From contig JACUTV010000009.1 of assembly GCA_014859645.1 (NCBI GenBank), positions 1-53,445 on the forward strand: a DNA stretch of 53,445 nt. The letters are read 5' to 3'. The notes under the pieces are model-generated. The model was not told the DNA's origin. It did no database searches and was given only the letters and a program-made list of their open reading frames with translations. The DNA comes from Campylobacterales bacterium (lineage in GTDB: Bacteria; Campylobacterota; Campylobacteria; Campylobacterales; Campylobacteraceae). The position numbers and the translations under genes were made by a program. Shown piece by piece: positions 45,035 to 53,431 of the stretch. The stretch's first letter is position 1, and each line of letters opens with the position of its first letter.

Positions 45035-47483
45035 GGCTCACTCCTTCAAACGTTACCTGCGCAAAACGGTATCCTGAAAAGAACGGAGCCGTTTCAAGCT
45101 TGGTGTCAAACGTGGGCAAGTAGGGAATCATGCCTTCCCAAAAAGAATCGACTTTCATCGCTACCACCAACGTGTGTCCCTCTTGGCCCGTTAGTTTTAC
45201 CATCTGCCCGTCTTTCCATCCTTTGGCTTCTAAAAACGTAGAAGAGACATACAAGGCCCCCGCTTCGTTTAGCTGGTGGGCTTTATTGGTAAAGGGGCTA
45301 AAGTGGTGCACGGGATTAGCGCGATACACCAAACTTTCATCAAAAGAGCTTACATGTAAGGGAGAAAGATGCTCTTGGGGCGCGCATTCGTTTACATGTA
45401 AACAATACCCGCGAAGCTGTGTGCCATCATTGGCAAAACAATTGGGCAGCGTGTCAAAAGGTCTTGCTTCGTACCCTTTATCTTGGGGCAATTGCTCGGT
45501 GTAATCCACCGTTAACGCCGCTTGAATCCCGAGGGCATTGGCTAGGTCATTGAGGCAATACCCGTGATAAGGAAGGGCAACATTGGTAGGCACAACGCGC
45601 TTGTCCATGTTGGTAAAAGTGCCTTCTTGCTGATTAAGGGCAGGCATGTCTAAGATTCCTTTGCCTAGGGCACTAAGTACCATGTCGCCCTTTTCGTTGT
45701 AGCCAAGCACTTTGCCTTCTTTGGCTTCGTCTAATTCGCACAACAAAGCAACGCCTAGGGTGTTGGTTTGAGAGGGAACAAGCATCACGTCAAAAGGAGT
45801 ATAGCGGGCGATGAGTCCCAACAGCGCGCTAAGCTCTTTGGCACGCGGATGGGCGTAAAGGTCTTCCCCCGCAACCAAACTAAAGCGTTCTTTTTTCTCT
45901 AAAAGCTTTTGAATACTCTCATCCAAATCTTCCACACCCATGGTCTCCCACAAGGTGTTTTGTGTTACTTCTACGGTTTTTGTCACCGTTTTACTGAGGG
46001 TTTTTTCAACCTCTTTGCGCTCACCCGTTGCTTCATCGACCACTGTTTCCGTGACCACTTCTTTCACAACCTCACTAACTTCCTTAGTGCCTTTGACCAC
46101 AAAGCCCTCAAGTAAGGTGGTGATGTGGCTAGGCAGTTCTTCTCCAAAGCGTCCAAGCAACCACAACAGCACGGCTTCTTCGCTTCCGACCTTATGGGTC
46201 ACGCTTAGCATGTTTTTGGAATACCCCGAAACCACCGCGTCAGGAACAGGATGAAAATAAACGCCCGCACCTTTATTCATGGTAAGCGCATTGTTTACCG
46301 CATAGCCCGCGTTGGGCGCGTCAGTTTTAAGAGCCGTTCCCACAGAAACGATAAAATCACTCTGGGTAATGGTCTCGAGGGTGGCGCCGTATAAACTTTT
46401 TCCGCTAGTGCTAGAAAATCCTGCTAGAAACGCTTGGTATGCTTTTGCCTCAGGATTTACCAAACGAACACCTAGTTTTTCTTTGAACTTTTGCAAGATA
46501 AAAGCTTCTTCGTTGGTGATGAAACTGTTAAAAGAAACAGTTTTCACTTCACCACTTTGCAAAGCATTTACCACAGTGTCAAAAGCATTTTTGTCTTTTG
46601 TGGCCACCGTATTTTCAAAATCATACCCGTAGCGCGCCGCGCCGTTTAAGGTACCAAAATGAATATCATTCGTGACACGGTAAATGGTCTCTTGTGGGTG
46701 TTGGATGCTTTTGTGTCTCACTTCATAATACATTAACGCGCAATCGCTACTGTGGGGGTTAGACGCAGGAATCCTTGTAAGCTCCCACGCATTTGCACGG
46801 TATTGAAAGTCCGTTCCCACCAACGCTCCAACAGGACACACGGCCGTACATTCCCCACAAAACGTACACGAAAGGGTTTCGCCTTGCGTTGGCCCGATGA
46901 GGGATTTTTGCAGTTTATTCCACATGGCAAAGGCGTCTTTGGGGACCTTTTCTTTCCACTCTTTATCCAAAGGTTCGCCACCTCGTGGAACGGTTTTTAG
47001 GGCAGATTCTCCGATTTTATCTTTACACACGGTGATACACCGTTCACACACGATGCACAAAGAAGGGTCATAATGAATCTTTCCCCATGTTTTGGCAGGG
47101 CGGTGGGTGTCTTGGATAGCAAAGGCTTGGTGGTCTACGCCCATTTCAAGGGTGTAATTTTGAAGTTCACACTCCCCACTTTGGTCGCATACACCACATT
47201 CAAGGGGGTGATTGATGTCATACACCTGCATGATGGCCTTGCGTTCTGCCTCAATCTCCTCGGTTTTTGTGATAACATTCATGCCTTCTTTGGCTTTGGC
47301 GTTACACGCGTACGAACGCTTACCGTCAATATCCACCAAACATAGCCGACAGGCAAGGGTAGGCGAACATCCACTGACGTAACACAGCGCGGGAATAAAA
47401 ATGCGATGCCGTCGCGCGACATTTAAAACAAACTCCCCTTCCGTTGCTTGACAAGGGATTTGGTCAATTGTAATTGTAATCAT
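45027..47483 (-). CDS. nuoG: Complex I subunit G with extra [4Fe-4S] motif
   Basis: 818-residue peripheral arm subunit. It has the N-terminal [2Fe-2S] set C34/C45/C48/C60, the His-Cys3 cluster H92/C96/C99/C105, and two full four-Cys motifs: C143/146/149/153 (CIVCERCITVC) and C206/209/212/216 (CTFCGECTAVC). E. coli NuoG lacks the three extra Cys in the second motif. The E. coli N7 motif CxxCxxxC is not seen. Residues about 462-508 are a Lys/Glu/Val/Thr-rich insertion. The pattern looks like the Fe-S module of Fe hydrogenases. Two TTACATGTAA sites lie within 52 bases of each other. Confidence 0.95.
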   Translation of the reverse strand: MITITIDQIPCQATEGEFVLNVARRHRIFIPALCYVSGCSPTLACRLCLVDIDGKRSYACNAKAKEGMNVITKTEEIEAERKAIMQVYDINHPLECGVCDQSGECELQNYTLEMGVDHQAFAIQDTHRPAKTWGKIHYDPSLCIVCERCITVCKDKIGESALKTVPRGGEPLDKEWKEKVPKDAFAMWNKLQKSLIGPTQGETLSCTFCGECTAVCPVGALVGTDFQYRANAWELTRIPASNPHSSDCALMYYEVRHKSIQHPQETIYRVTNDIHFGTLNGAARYGYDFENTVATKDKNAFDTVVNALQSGEVKTVSFNSFITNEEAFILQKFKEKLGVRLVNPEAKAYQAFLAGFSSTSGKSLYGATLETITQSDFIVSVGTALKTDAPNAGYAVNNALTMNKGAGVYFHPVPDAVVSGYSKNMLSVTHKVGSEEAVLLWLLGRFGEELPSHITTLLEGFVVKGTKEVSEVVKEVVTETVVDEATGERKEVEKTLSKTVTKTVEVTQNTLWETMGVEDLDESIQKLLEKKERFSLVAGEDLYAHPRAKELSALLGLIARYTPFDVMLVPSQTNTLGVALLCELDEAKEGKVLGYNEKGDMVLSALGKGILDMPALNQQEGTFTNMDKRVVPTNVALPYHGYCLNDLANALGIQAALTVDYTEQLPQDKGYEARPFDTLPNCFANDGTQLRGYCLHVNECAPQEHLSPLHVSSFDESLVYRANPVHHFSPFTNKAHQLNEAGALYVSSTFLEAKGWKDGQMVKLTGQEGHTLVVAMKVDSFWEGMIPYLPTFDTKLETAPFFSGYRFAQVTFEGVSHE

Positions 47484-47486
47484 CGG

Positions 47487-48296
47487 CTATCCTACTTGCT
47501 TGATAGTGGAGTGCACATAGCGAAATTGTGCAGGAACATGGGCGTAAGGCAACAAGGCTACGGTGCCTTTCATGGCTTCATCCATGTAAAAGGTACGCAC
47601 TTGCACCCCTAGGGCACTGTGAATCTCTACCGTGTCTCCGTGTTTGACTTTCGCCGCAATTCCAAATTGGCGTGAGCCCAACAGTTGCGACTCTTCTTCT
47701 TTGGTTAAAGCGGGACAGGCATACGCAATCGTCCCATCAAAACTCTCCAACACCTCTGGAGGCTGGGGCAGTTCAAGGGGAAGTGTCTGAACCTTTGTGG
47801 CCTCATGGCCTGCCATCACAAAGGAAACCGTAGCGACATGTGAAAGCAGTTTTAACCACTGAGCAAGAAGAGGAGCGTGAAAATGGTGCTCCAAATCCGC
47901 ACCAAGTACACACATCACCCGCCGTCCTTGTAACGCAGTCGCCACTTCGAGAGCTTCTTCTTCACCAACGTTACATTCTGCACTCAAATACCCTTCATCT
48001 AGCGCGTCAAAAAAAACTTCAAGGGAAGGGTCTGTGCCTTGGTAGAGTGCTTTGGTGAGGATGCCAAGTACGCCCTCTTCCGTTCCTGCCTCGTATTTAT
48101 AAAACGCACCAAGGCGCGGGTCTTCCATGGTGGAGAGTGCCACAAAAGGAAGTTCTGACCCTAACACTTCGCCAAGTAAATGAGCATCGTCTCGCCCAAT
48201 AAATGCCCCAAATAAGAGCACCGTATCCACATCTTGTGAGGCAAATGTTTCCAAAGGTACGCCAAAGTGATGCAGTGCTTCCGAGAGTTTCATCAT
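47487..48296 (-). CDS. NuoF-replacing complex I protein (Campylobacterota type)
   Basis: 269 residues, in the place of nuoF between nuoE-like and nuoG. It lacks the NuoF FMN and NADH motifs and the cluster N3 cysteines, so it cannot oxidise NADH in the usual way. C. jejuni has similar unrelated proteins (Cj1574c and Cj1575c) and its complex I takes electrons from flavodoxin instead of NADH; the same is likely here. The start at 48296 is preferred, since AGGA lies five bases before it. Its precise role (adaptor for flavodoxin or ferredoxin) is inference. Confidence 0.75.
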   Translation of the reverse strand: MMKLSEALHHFGVPLETFASQDVDTVLLFGAFIGRDDAHLLGEVLGSELPFVALSTMEDPRLGAFYKYEAGTEEGVLGILTKALYQGTDPSLEVFFDALDEGYLSAECNVGEEEALEVATALQGRRVMCVLGADLEHHFHAPLLAQWLKLLSHVATVSFVMAGHEATKVQTLPLELPQPPEVLESFDGTIAYACPALTKEEESQLLGSRQFGIAAKVKHGDTVEIHSALGVQVRTFYMDEAMKGTVALLPYAHVPAQFRYVHSTIKQVG

Positions 48297-48303
48297 CTTC
48301 ATC

Positions 48304-48534
48304 CTAACTCGCTTTTTTCTTGACGACAATCGTCCAATCCACTTCGTTAAACTTCAACGAATTCATGAGTTCATGCCCCAAAGATTTCACCACATCTGCG
48401 CTTTTTTGCACAGGCGAAAAATCGCCCACTTCAAACATGAAAATAGCGACTTCGCTGGGCGCCATTTCGTTTAAAATCGCTTCCATGCGTGGGTAAAAAT
48501 CCTCTTTTAAGTGTCGTAAATCATAGCGTTGCAT
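48304..48534 (-). CDS. NuoE-replacing small complex I protein
   Basis: 76 residues, no cysteines, so it cannot carry the NuoE [2Fe-2S] cluster N1a. It sits between nuoD and the NuoF-replacing gene, exactly where nuoE is expected, and corresponds by position to C. jejuni Cj1575c. GGAGAGGGA precedes the ATG at 48534; the longer open frame to 48642 would lie inside nuoD and is rejected. Confidence 0.75.
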   Translation of the reverse strand: MQRYDLRHLKEDFYPRMEAILNEMAPSEVAIFMFEVGDFSPVQKSADVVKSLGHELMNSLKFNEVDWTIVVKKKAS

Positions 48535-48542
48535 TCCCTCTC

Positions 48543-49775
48543 CTATCGGTCGATTTCGCCCAAAATAATGTTCGAATTTCCAAGGATGGTCACCACATCC
48601 GCCAAATATTGCCCCACCATCCACTCTTGGTAAAACCCACAATGGTAAAAACTAGGTGCGCGTACCTTTAAACGGTAAGGATACGGGTCACCTTGGGAGT
48701 TGATGTAAAAGCCAAGCTCTCCTTTGGGAGATTCGGTTGCCACGTACACTTCTCCTTTAGGAGGGCGCATCCCTTGGGTTACGAGCACAAAGTGTTGCAT
48801 GAGCGCGTAGTTTTGCGTCATGAGTTGCTCTTTAGGGGAACTGATGTATTGGGGGGCGTGGGCCATGATGCCAGGTGCACTCTCTTGGTACAAACGGATA
48901 AGTTGTTTGAGCATGCGCGTACTTTGGCGCATCTCTTCCATGTAAAGCAAATAGCGCGCGTAGCTGTCGCCTTCTTTGGCCACAGGCACGTCAAAATCTA
49001 GCTCTTCGTACACGGCGTAAGGTTCTTCTTTTCGGATGTCCCACTCTATACCAGCCCCCCGTAAAATCACCCCCGTACAACCCCAACTTTTGGCTTGTTC
49101 GGCGGTGACGACGCCTACGCCCTCAAGGCGCATTTTCCAGATGCGGTTTTTGGTCAAAAGCCCTTCATAGTCGTCTATATCGTTGGGGAATTTTTCACAA
49201 AAAGCGGCCAGTTTTGCTGTCCAGCCTTCAGGCAAATCCAACGGAACCCCGCCGATGCGAATGGCTGAGTGCGTAAGGCGTGCACCACAGTAGGCCTCTA
49301 TGAGGTCTAGGACATATTCACGCTCTCTAAAGGCGTACAAAAAGATGGTCATGGCACCCACATCTAGGGCGTGGGTTGCAAGCCACAACAAGTGAGAAGT
49401 GATGCGGTTGAGTTCCAAAAGAATCGTACGGACGACTTCCGCACGTCTGGGGGCTTGGATGTCCAACAGTTTTTCCACAGCCAAAGCAAAGCCGTAGTTG
49501 TTGGACGAAGCCGCCACATAATCCATGCGGTCCGTGGTGGGGATAAACTCGTTGTAAATCATGTTTTCGGCCATTTTTTCCATGCCTCGATGCATGTAGC
49601 CTACGCAAGGAACGGCTTTAGTAATCATTTCGCCATCAAGTTCTAAGATGAGCCGCAACTGTCCGTGGGCAGAAGGGTGCTGGGGGCCCATATTGATAAC
49701 CATGCGGTTATCTTCGCGCTCAAAGGCAATGTTTTCAAAAAAAGGTCGAAGTCTGTTTGGGGATTGGTTTTCCAT
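48543..49775 (-). CDS. nuoD: Complex I subunit D
   Basis: 410-residue 49-kDa subunit that forms part of the quinone site. [21 protein letters not shown] (about residues 29-49) has the His region that lines the quinone cavity, then [13 protein letters not shown], and the C-terminus has [20 protein letters not shown]. nuoC and nuoD are separate genes here, unlike the fused form of E. coli. Confidence 0.96.
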   Translation of the reverse strand: MENQSPNRLRPFFENIAFEREDNRMVINMGPQHPSAHGQLRLILELDGEMITKAVPCVGYMHRGMEKMAENMIYNEFIPTTDRMDYVAASSNNYGFALAVEKLLDIQAPRRAEVVRTILLELNRITSHLLWLATHALDVGAMTIFLYAFREREYVLDLIEAYCGARLTHSAIRIGGVPLDLPEGWTAKLAAFCEKFPNDIDDYEGLLTKNRIWKMRLEGVGVVTAEQAKSWGCTGVILRGAGIEWDIRKEEPYAVYEELDFDVPVAKEGDSYARYLLYMEEMRQSTRMLKQLIRLYQESAPGIMAHAPQYISSPKEQLMTQNYALMQHFVLVTQGMRPPKGEVYVATESPKGELGFYINSQGDPYPYRLKVRAPSFYHCGFYQEWMVGQYLADVVTILGNSNIILGEIDR

Positions 49776-49777
49776 GC

Positions 49778-50572
49778 TTAGGGTCTCTCTTTCAAGGTCT
49801 TAGCACCCTCTTTGGTGACATTACTCACCACGGCGATGCCGCCTTTTTCTTGGTATTCTTGGGAGATGGGCGTCGCGCTGTAAGGTGCGCCCGCTTCCAC
49901 TTCGTGGCCTATGCGCGAAAAGTGGGTCGTATCGCGCTCGTCTACCCGCGCAGGATCACGATTTTCAGGGCCAACGACCTCGCGGTATTCTTTGCCAAAG
50001 ATGGTATCGATCTCGTACCATTGAGCCGCTTCGTCCCCTTGAAGAGGGTAAGTTTTAAGCAGCGGATGCCCTTGCCAATCATCGGGCATCAACAGCCGTT
50101 TCATGTAAGGATGGTTTTCAAGTAAAATCCCGAACATATCGTACATTTCTCGTTCTGACCAGTTGGCACTTTTATACACGGATGTCACGCTGTGTAAAGT
50201 TTCTCCTTGGGGCACAAAACACTTTACCCTAGCGCGCTCGTGTTTTTCCATGGAAAGCAGCTGATAAAACACTTCAAAGCCACCCTTTTGGGCGATAAAA
50301 TCCACCGCGCTCATTTCGCTAAGGTTTTCATAGCCTGCTGTTTTAAAGGCTTCAAGGGCACACACATTGGCCGTGGGTGCAACCCATACCACCAACTGGC
50401 CTGCTTCCACGTATGCCTCCAAAACATCCACCAAACCCTTTACATGTAAGAGCGTAGCATGAAAAGAAGAGTCTTCTGCGACTTCAAGGCGTGGCAGGGA
50501 AGGCTGGATGTTGAAACGGTCCGTATAGTACGCTTTTTTTTGCACATTGTGCTTATCTTGGTAGGGTCGCAT
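49778..50572 (-). CDS. nuoC: Complex I subunit C
   Basis: 264-residue 30-kDa subunit. The family signature [43 protein letters not shown] lies at about residues 137-179, and the rest is variable. Its ATG overlaps the nuoB stop as TAATG. A TTACATGTAA site is read as LLHVKGL near residue 43. Confidence 0.95.
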   Translation of the reverse strand: MRPYQDKHNVQKKAYYTDRFNIQPSLPRLEVAEDSSFHATLLHVKGLVDVLEAYVEAGQLVVWVAPTANVCALEAFKTAGYENLSEMSAVDFIAQKGGFEVFYQLLSMEKHERARVKCFVPQGETLHSVTSVYKSANWSEREMYDMFGILLENHPYMKRLLMPDDWQGHPLLKTYPLQGDEAAQWYEIDTIFGKEYREVVGPENRDPARVDERDTTHFSRIGHEVEAGAPYSATPISQEYQEKGGIAVVSNVTKEGAKTLKERP

Positions 50573-51081
50573 TAGACCAACCTTTTGGGGGCTTGCTTGC
50601 GGTTAGCACCTTGACGACGAATCTTTTTTTGCAAAAGCATCAAGGCGTACTGCAAGGTTTCGGGGCGCGGGGCGCATCCTGGCAAGTAAATATCGACAGG
50701 AATGATGCGGTCGACTCCTTGAACCGTGGAGTAGGTGTTAAACATGCCCCCTGTGTTTGCACAGCTTCCCATGCTGATGACCCATTTGGGTTCTGCCATT
50801 TGGTCGTACAAACGCCTCGTAAATTCCGCGTGTTTTTTGGTCAACGTCCCCGCGATAATCATGACATCTGAGTGCCTAGGACTGGCACGAAAGATAGTCC
50901 CAAAGCGGTCAAAGTCGTACCGACTGCCCCCTGCTGCCATCATTTCAATGGCACAACAGGCCAACCCGTAGCTCAGCGCCCACACGGAGTTGCTACGCCC
51001 CCATTGAACCAACTTGTCTACCGAAGTCAGCGCGATGGGAAGTCCACCGCTGTTTAAATACTCTACTTGATGCTGTGCCAT
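50572..51081 (-). CDS. nuoB: Complex I subunit B (cluster N2)
   Basis: 169-residue subunit binding the terminal [4Fe-4S] cluster N2. The tandem Cys is in [18 protein letters not shown] (about residues 41-42), with the other ligands in [11 protein letters not shown] and LPGCAPRPE. The ATG overlaps the nuoA end by 19 bases, with AGGAG upstream. Confidence 0.96.
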   Translation of the reverse strand: MAQHQVEYLNSGGLPIALTSVDKLVQWGRSNSVWALSYGLACCAIEMMAAGGSRYDFDRFGTIFRASPRHSDVMIIAGTLTKKHAEFTRRLYDQMAEPKWVISMGSCANTGGMFNTYSTVQGVDRIIPVDIYLPGCAPRPETLQYALMLLQKKIRRQGANRKQAPKRLV

Positions 51082-51452
51082 TCAAGTGCTCCTTTTTTCC
51101 ACTCGTACAAAAAGCCGATGGTTAATAGTCCTAAAAAGAAAATCATGGCTACGAAACCAAACCATCCGAGGACTTTAAAATTCACTGCCCACGGAAACAT
51201 GAAAATAATCTCAATATCAAACAAGATAAACAACAAAGCAAAGGTGTAAAACTGGGCGGAGATGCGGTTGGGTTGCTTGGTCGGTTCTGGGCCGCACTCG
51301 TAAATGGAGAGTTTTAATTTTTCCGTGTCTTTTCTGGCAAATTTATTGCCCACTGTGCGGGCTAAAAATACAATGCCAAAAAAGATGACCGTGGCAAACG
51401 TCAACATCACAAATACCCCAAAATAGGGGTGGGCAAAGTCCATATGCGTCAT
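51063..51452 (-). CDS. nuoA: Complex I subunit A
   Basis: 129-residue three-helix membrane subunit; [39 protein letters not shown] (about residues 50-88) is the conserved loop and helix. First gene of the nuo operon. The start is the ATG at 51452 with AAGGAT upstream; the long upstream frame (to 51689) has no family support. Confidence 0.95.
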   Translation of the reverse strand: MTHMDFAHPYFGVFVMLTFATVIFFGIVFLARTVGNKFARKDTEKLKLSIYECGPEPTKQPNRISAQFYTFALLFILFDIEIIFMFPWAVNFKVLGWFGFVAMIFFLGLLTIGFLYEWKKGALEWHSIK

Positions 51453-51485
51453 AAATATCCTTTTCAATGAAGGTACAGGGTAGTC

Positions 51486-51491
51486 AATATA
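51486..51491 (-). promoter_or_regulatory. Possible -10 of the nuo operon
   Basis: The minus strand reads TATATT about 34 bases before nuoA, the only reasonable -10-like sequence close to the start. The rest of 51453-51579 is AT-rich and has a TTACATGTAA palindrome at 51556-51565 and a short AACAC-GTGTT repeat after the AAA gene stop. Confidence 0.35.
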
Positions 51492-51579
51492 CAAAAAAGA
51501 TGGTTTAGAAAACCTTTCAAAAGTCCCATTTTTATCCCATCTTTTTAGATAGTCCTTACATGTAACACTTTTGGGGTGT

Positions 51580-53313
51580 TTATTGGGCAAATCCCATGGT
51601 TTTACCCTCCCCAAAGGCACCGCTTGTTTCTCGCGTAATGGCTTGAATAAAATCCTCCATGGTAAAAATTGGTTCTTCTTTGATGGCAACTTTGAGTGCT
51701 GTGTTTTTCAACACCACCACGATCTGCCCACCGCTTAGAGGGTAGTTGGCCAAGATTTCAATGTTAAAATCCGCCTCATACACCGCGCTTTCTGGAAGCA
51801 CACGCCGCCATAAATCAAGGCGTTGTTTGAAGTCGGGTTTTTCAAAAGCGATTTTATAATCAAACCGTCTTGAAAAAGCCACGTCCAAACTCTCCAAAAA
51901 GTTGGTCGTTGCAATCAAAATGCCTTCAAAGCGCTCAATTTGCTCTAGGAAAATATTTTGCATTTGGTTGTGCATCTTATCCGCACCCGAACCTCCATCG
52001 GCACTTCTGGCACTCAAAAACTGGTCCGCTTCGTTTAACAGCAACACGGGTTCGCTTTTGGTTTTGATGCACATCTCTTTATACGTGTCAAAAATCTTGC
52101 GCACGTTTTGCTCGCTCTCACCCACGTATTTGGAGAGGATTTTTGAACAATCAAAACTAAGCACCCGCTTTTTCAACGACTTTGCCAACGAAACCGCCGT
52201 CATGGTTTTACCTGTACCCGGAGGCCCGTACAACAACACTTTCGCGTCAATCCCGCGCCTGTTTTTTTTGATGCCCCACTCTTTTAAGCGCGCTACCACC
52301 GTGCGGTCTACTTGCTTTAACAAGGTGTTCATGAGCTCTCTGGTTTTAGGGTGCATGACCACATCATCCAAGGAGGTTTTGGGGTCGATGAGTTCAAAAA
52401 TTTCTTGTTGTTCTACGAGCATGTCGAGTTTGATTTTTTTGTTTTTTTTCTCTTTATCGGGGTGCATGATTTTTTGCAAAATATCTTCTTGAATGTAAAA
52501 ACTGCGCGCCACACCCCCAAACGCGGTGAGCATTTCATCATAATCAATCAACCCACTCTCCACAAGTTTGGAGCCTTCCTCCAAAAGCGCACGGTTTTTG
52601 ATTTTTTCATAATCATCATAACTCACCAAAGAGATGAGGGTATTCATTTCGCGCAAGCTTTCAAATTCGCCCGCGTATTCTTCTTTTAAAAGGGCGAGAA
52701 AGATGATTTGCTCTTTTTCTTCCAGCAAATGCTCTTCAAACAACGCCTCGATGATGATTTCGTTTTTTGTCGCTTTAATGCGCTCAGCGATTTTCGCTTC
52801 TAGCATCACAAGGGTGGTTTGCAAGCGGTTAAAGCCGTGGGAAAATTCCGGGCCATTTTGGCGTGTCGCGCCTAGTTTTTGGTACAGTTCAATACGGAAA
52901 AATTGGTCTTTGAGGTATTCAAGGTGATCAGCATAAGGAGTGGTTTCAGGCAAAATCATCTCCAACGTTCCTTCCTCTAAGAGTTTCAAAAAAGTCGTGC
53001 TAAGGCACACCGACGAGTTGAAAAGTTCCAAGTTAGACACCTCGCCCATCTTCAGTCCCGCAAAACTGCTTTGGATGACCCAGCCTGAATCCATCAAGCT
53101 TTTCATCACTGGCAAATGGTTAAGGTGGTTGTACGCTTTGGTGCCAAAAAGCTCCATCAATACCTCACTCACCGAAAGGTCGATGGTGCCTGCTAGGTAC
53201 TGAGAGGTCATGTGACGCAGGGCAAGGGCTTCTTCTTTGGAGCATTTGAGGTGCGTAAACACGTGGGTTTTTTCAATGGCGTCATTGTCTAAAAAATCAA
53301 TTAAAAACTTCAT
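51580..53313 (-). CDS. AAA+ family ATPase
   Basis: 577-residue protein: an N-terminal helical region of unknown function (about 1-300) and one C-terminal AAA+ module with Walker A GPPGTGKT (363-370), Walker B LLLNEAD (about 424-430), and the Arg finger region AFSRRFDYK. The Walker B first Asp is replaced by Asn, as in several proteins of this subgroup that I remember from Campylobacterota. CDC48/FtsH-like proteins unfold or remodel substrates; the substrate here is unknown. MKFLIDF at 53313 is chosen for AAGGAAG upstream. Confidence 0.82.
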   Translation of the reverse strand: MKFLIDFLDNDAIEKTHVFTHLKCSKEEALALRHMTSQYLAGTIDLSVSEVLMELFGTKAYNHLNHLPVMKSLMDSGWVIQSSFAGLKMGEVSNLELFNSSVCLSTTFLKLLEEGTLEMILPETTPYADHLEYLKDQFFRIELYQKLGATRQNGPEFSHGFNRLQTTLVMLEAKIAERIKATKNEIIIEALFEEHLLEEKEQIIFLALLKEEYAGEFESLREMNTLISLVSYDDYEKIKNRALLEEGSKLVESGLIDYDEMLTAFGGVARSFYIQEDILQKIMHPDKEKKNKKIKLDMLVEQQEIFELIDPKTSLDDVVMHPKTRELMNTLLKQVDRTVVARLKEWGIKKNRRGIDAKVLLYGPPGTGKTMTAVSLAKSLKKRVLSFDCSKILSKYVGESEQNVRKIFDTYKEMCIKTKSEPVLLLNEADQFLSARSADGGSGADKMHNQMQNIFLEQIERFEGILIATTNFLESLDVAFSRRFDYKIAFEKPDFKQRLDLWRRVLPESAVYEADFNIEILANYPLSGGQIVVVLKNTALKVAIKEEPIFTMEDFIQAITRETSGAFGEGKTMGFAQ

Positions 53314-53409
53314 GCACTTCCTTATGGATGGCAAAATCATAGCGAAGAGGCATGATACTAAAATGATGCTTGTGTTTGGATGTGAAAATTAAGGTAACTC
53401 GTCAGTGGG

Positions 53410-53431
53410 TAAGGACCCCTAAGCGTCCTTA
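53410..53431. other. Hairpin overlapping a TTACATGTAA palindrome
   Basis: TAAGGAC (53410-53416) and GTCCTTA (53425-53431) form a 7-bp stem with an 8-base loop. The last three bases of its right arm are also the first three bases of the palindrome at 53429-53438. Otherwise nothing is seen in 53314-53445. Confidence 0.4.

Noticed and set aside
48535-48642. N-terminal extension of the NuoE-replacing protein
   Set aside because: It lies within nuoD in another frame, and a strong ribosome site marks the shorter start at 48534.
51453-51689. N-terminal extension of NuoA
   Set aside because: The extension is antisense-like non-coding sequence and part of the AAA gene region; NuoA is normally about 120-130 residues and AAGGAT precedes the ATG at 51452.
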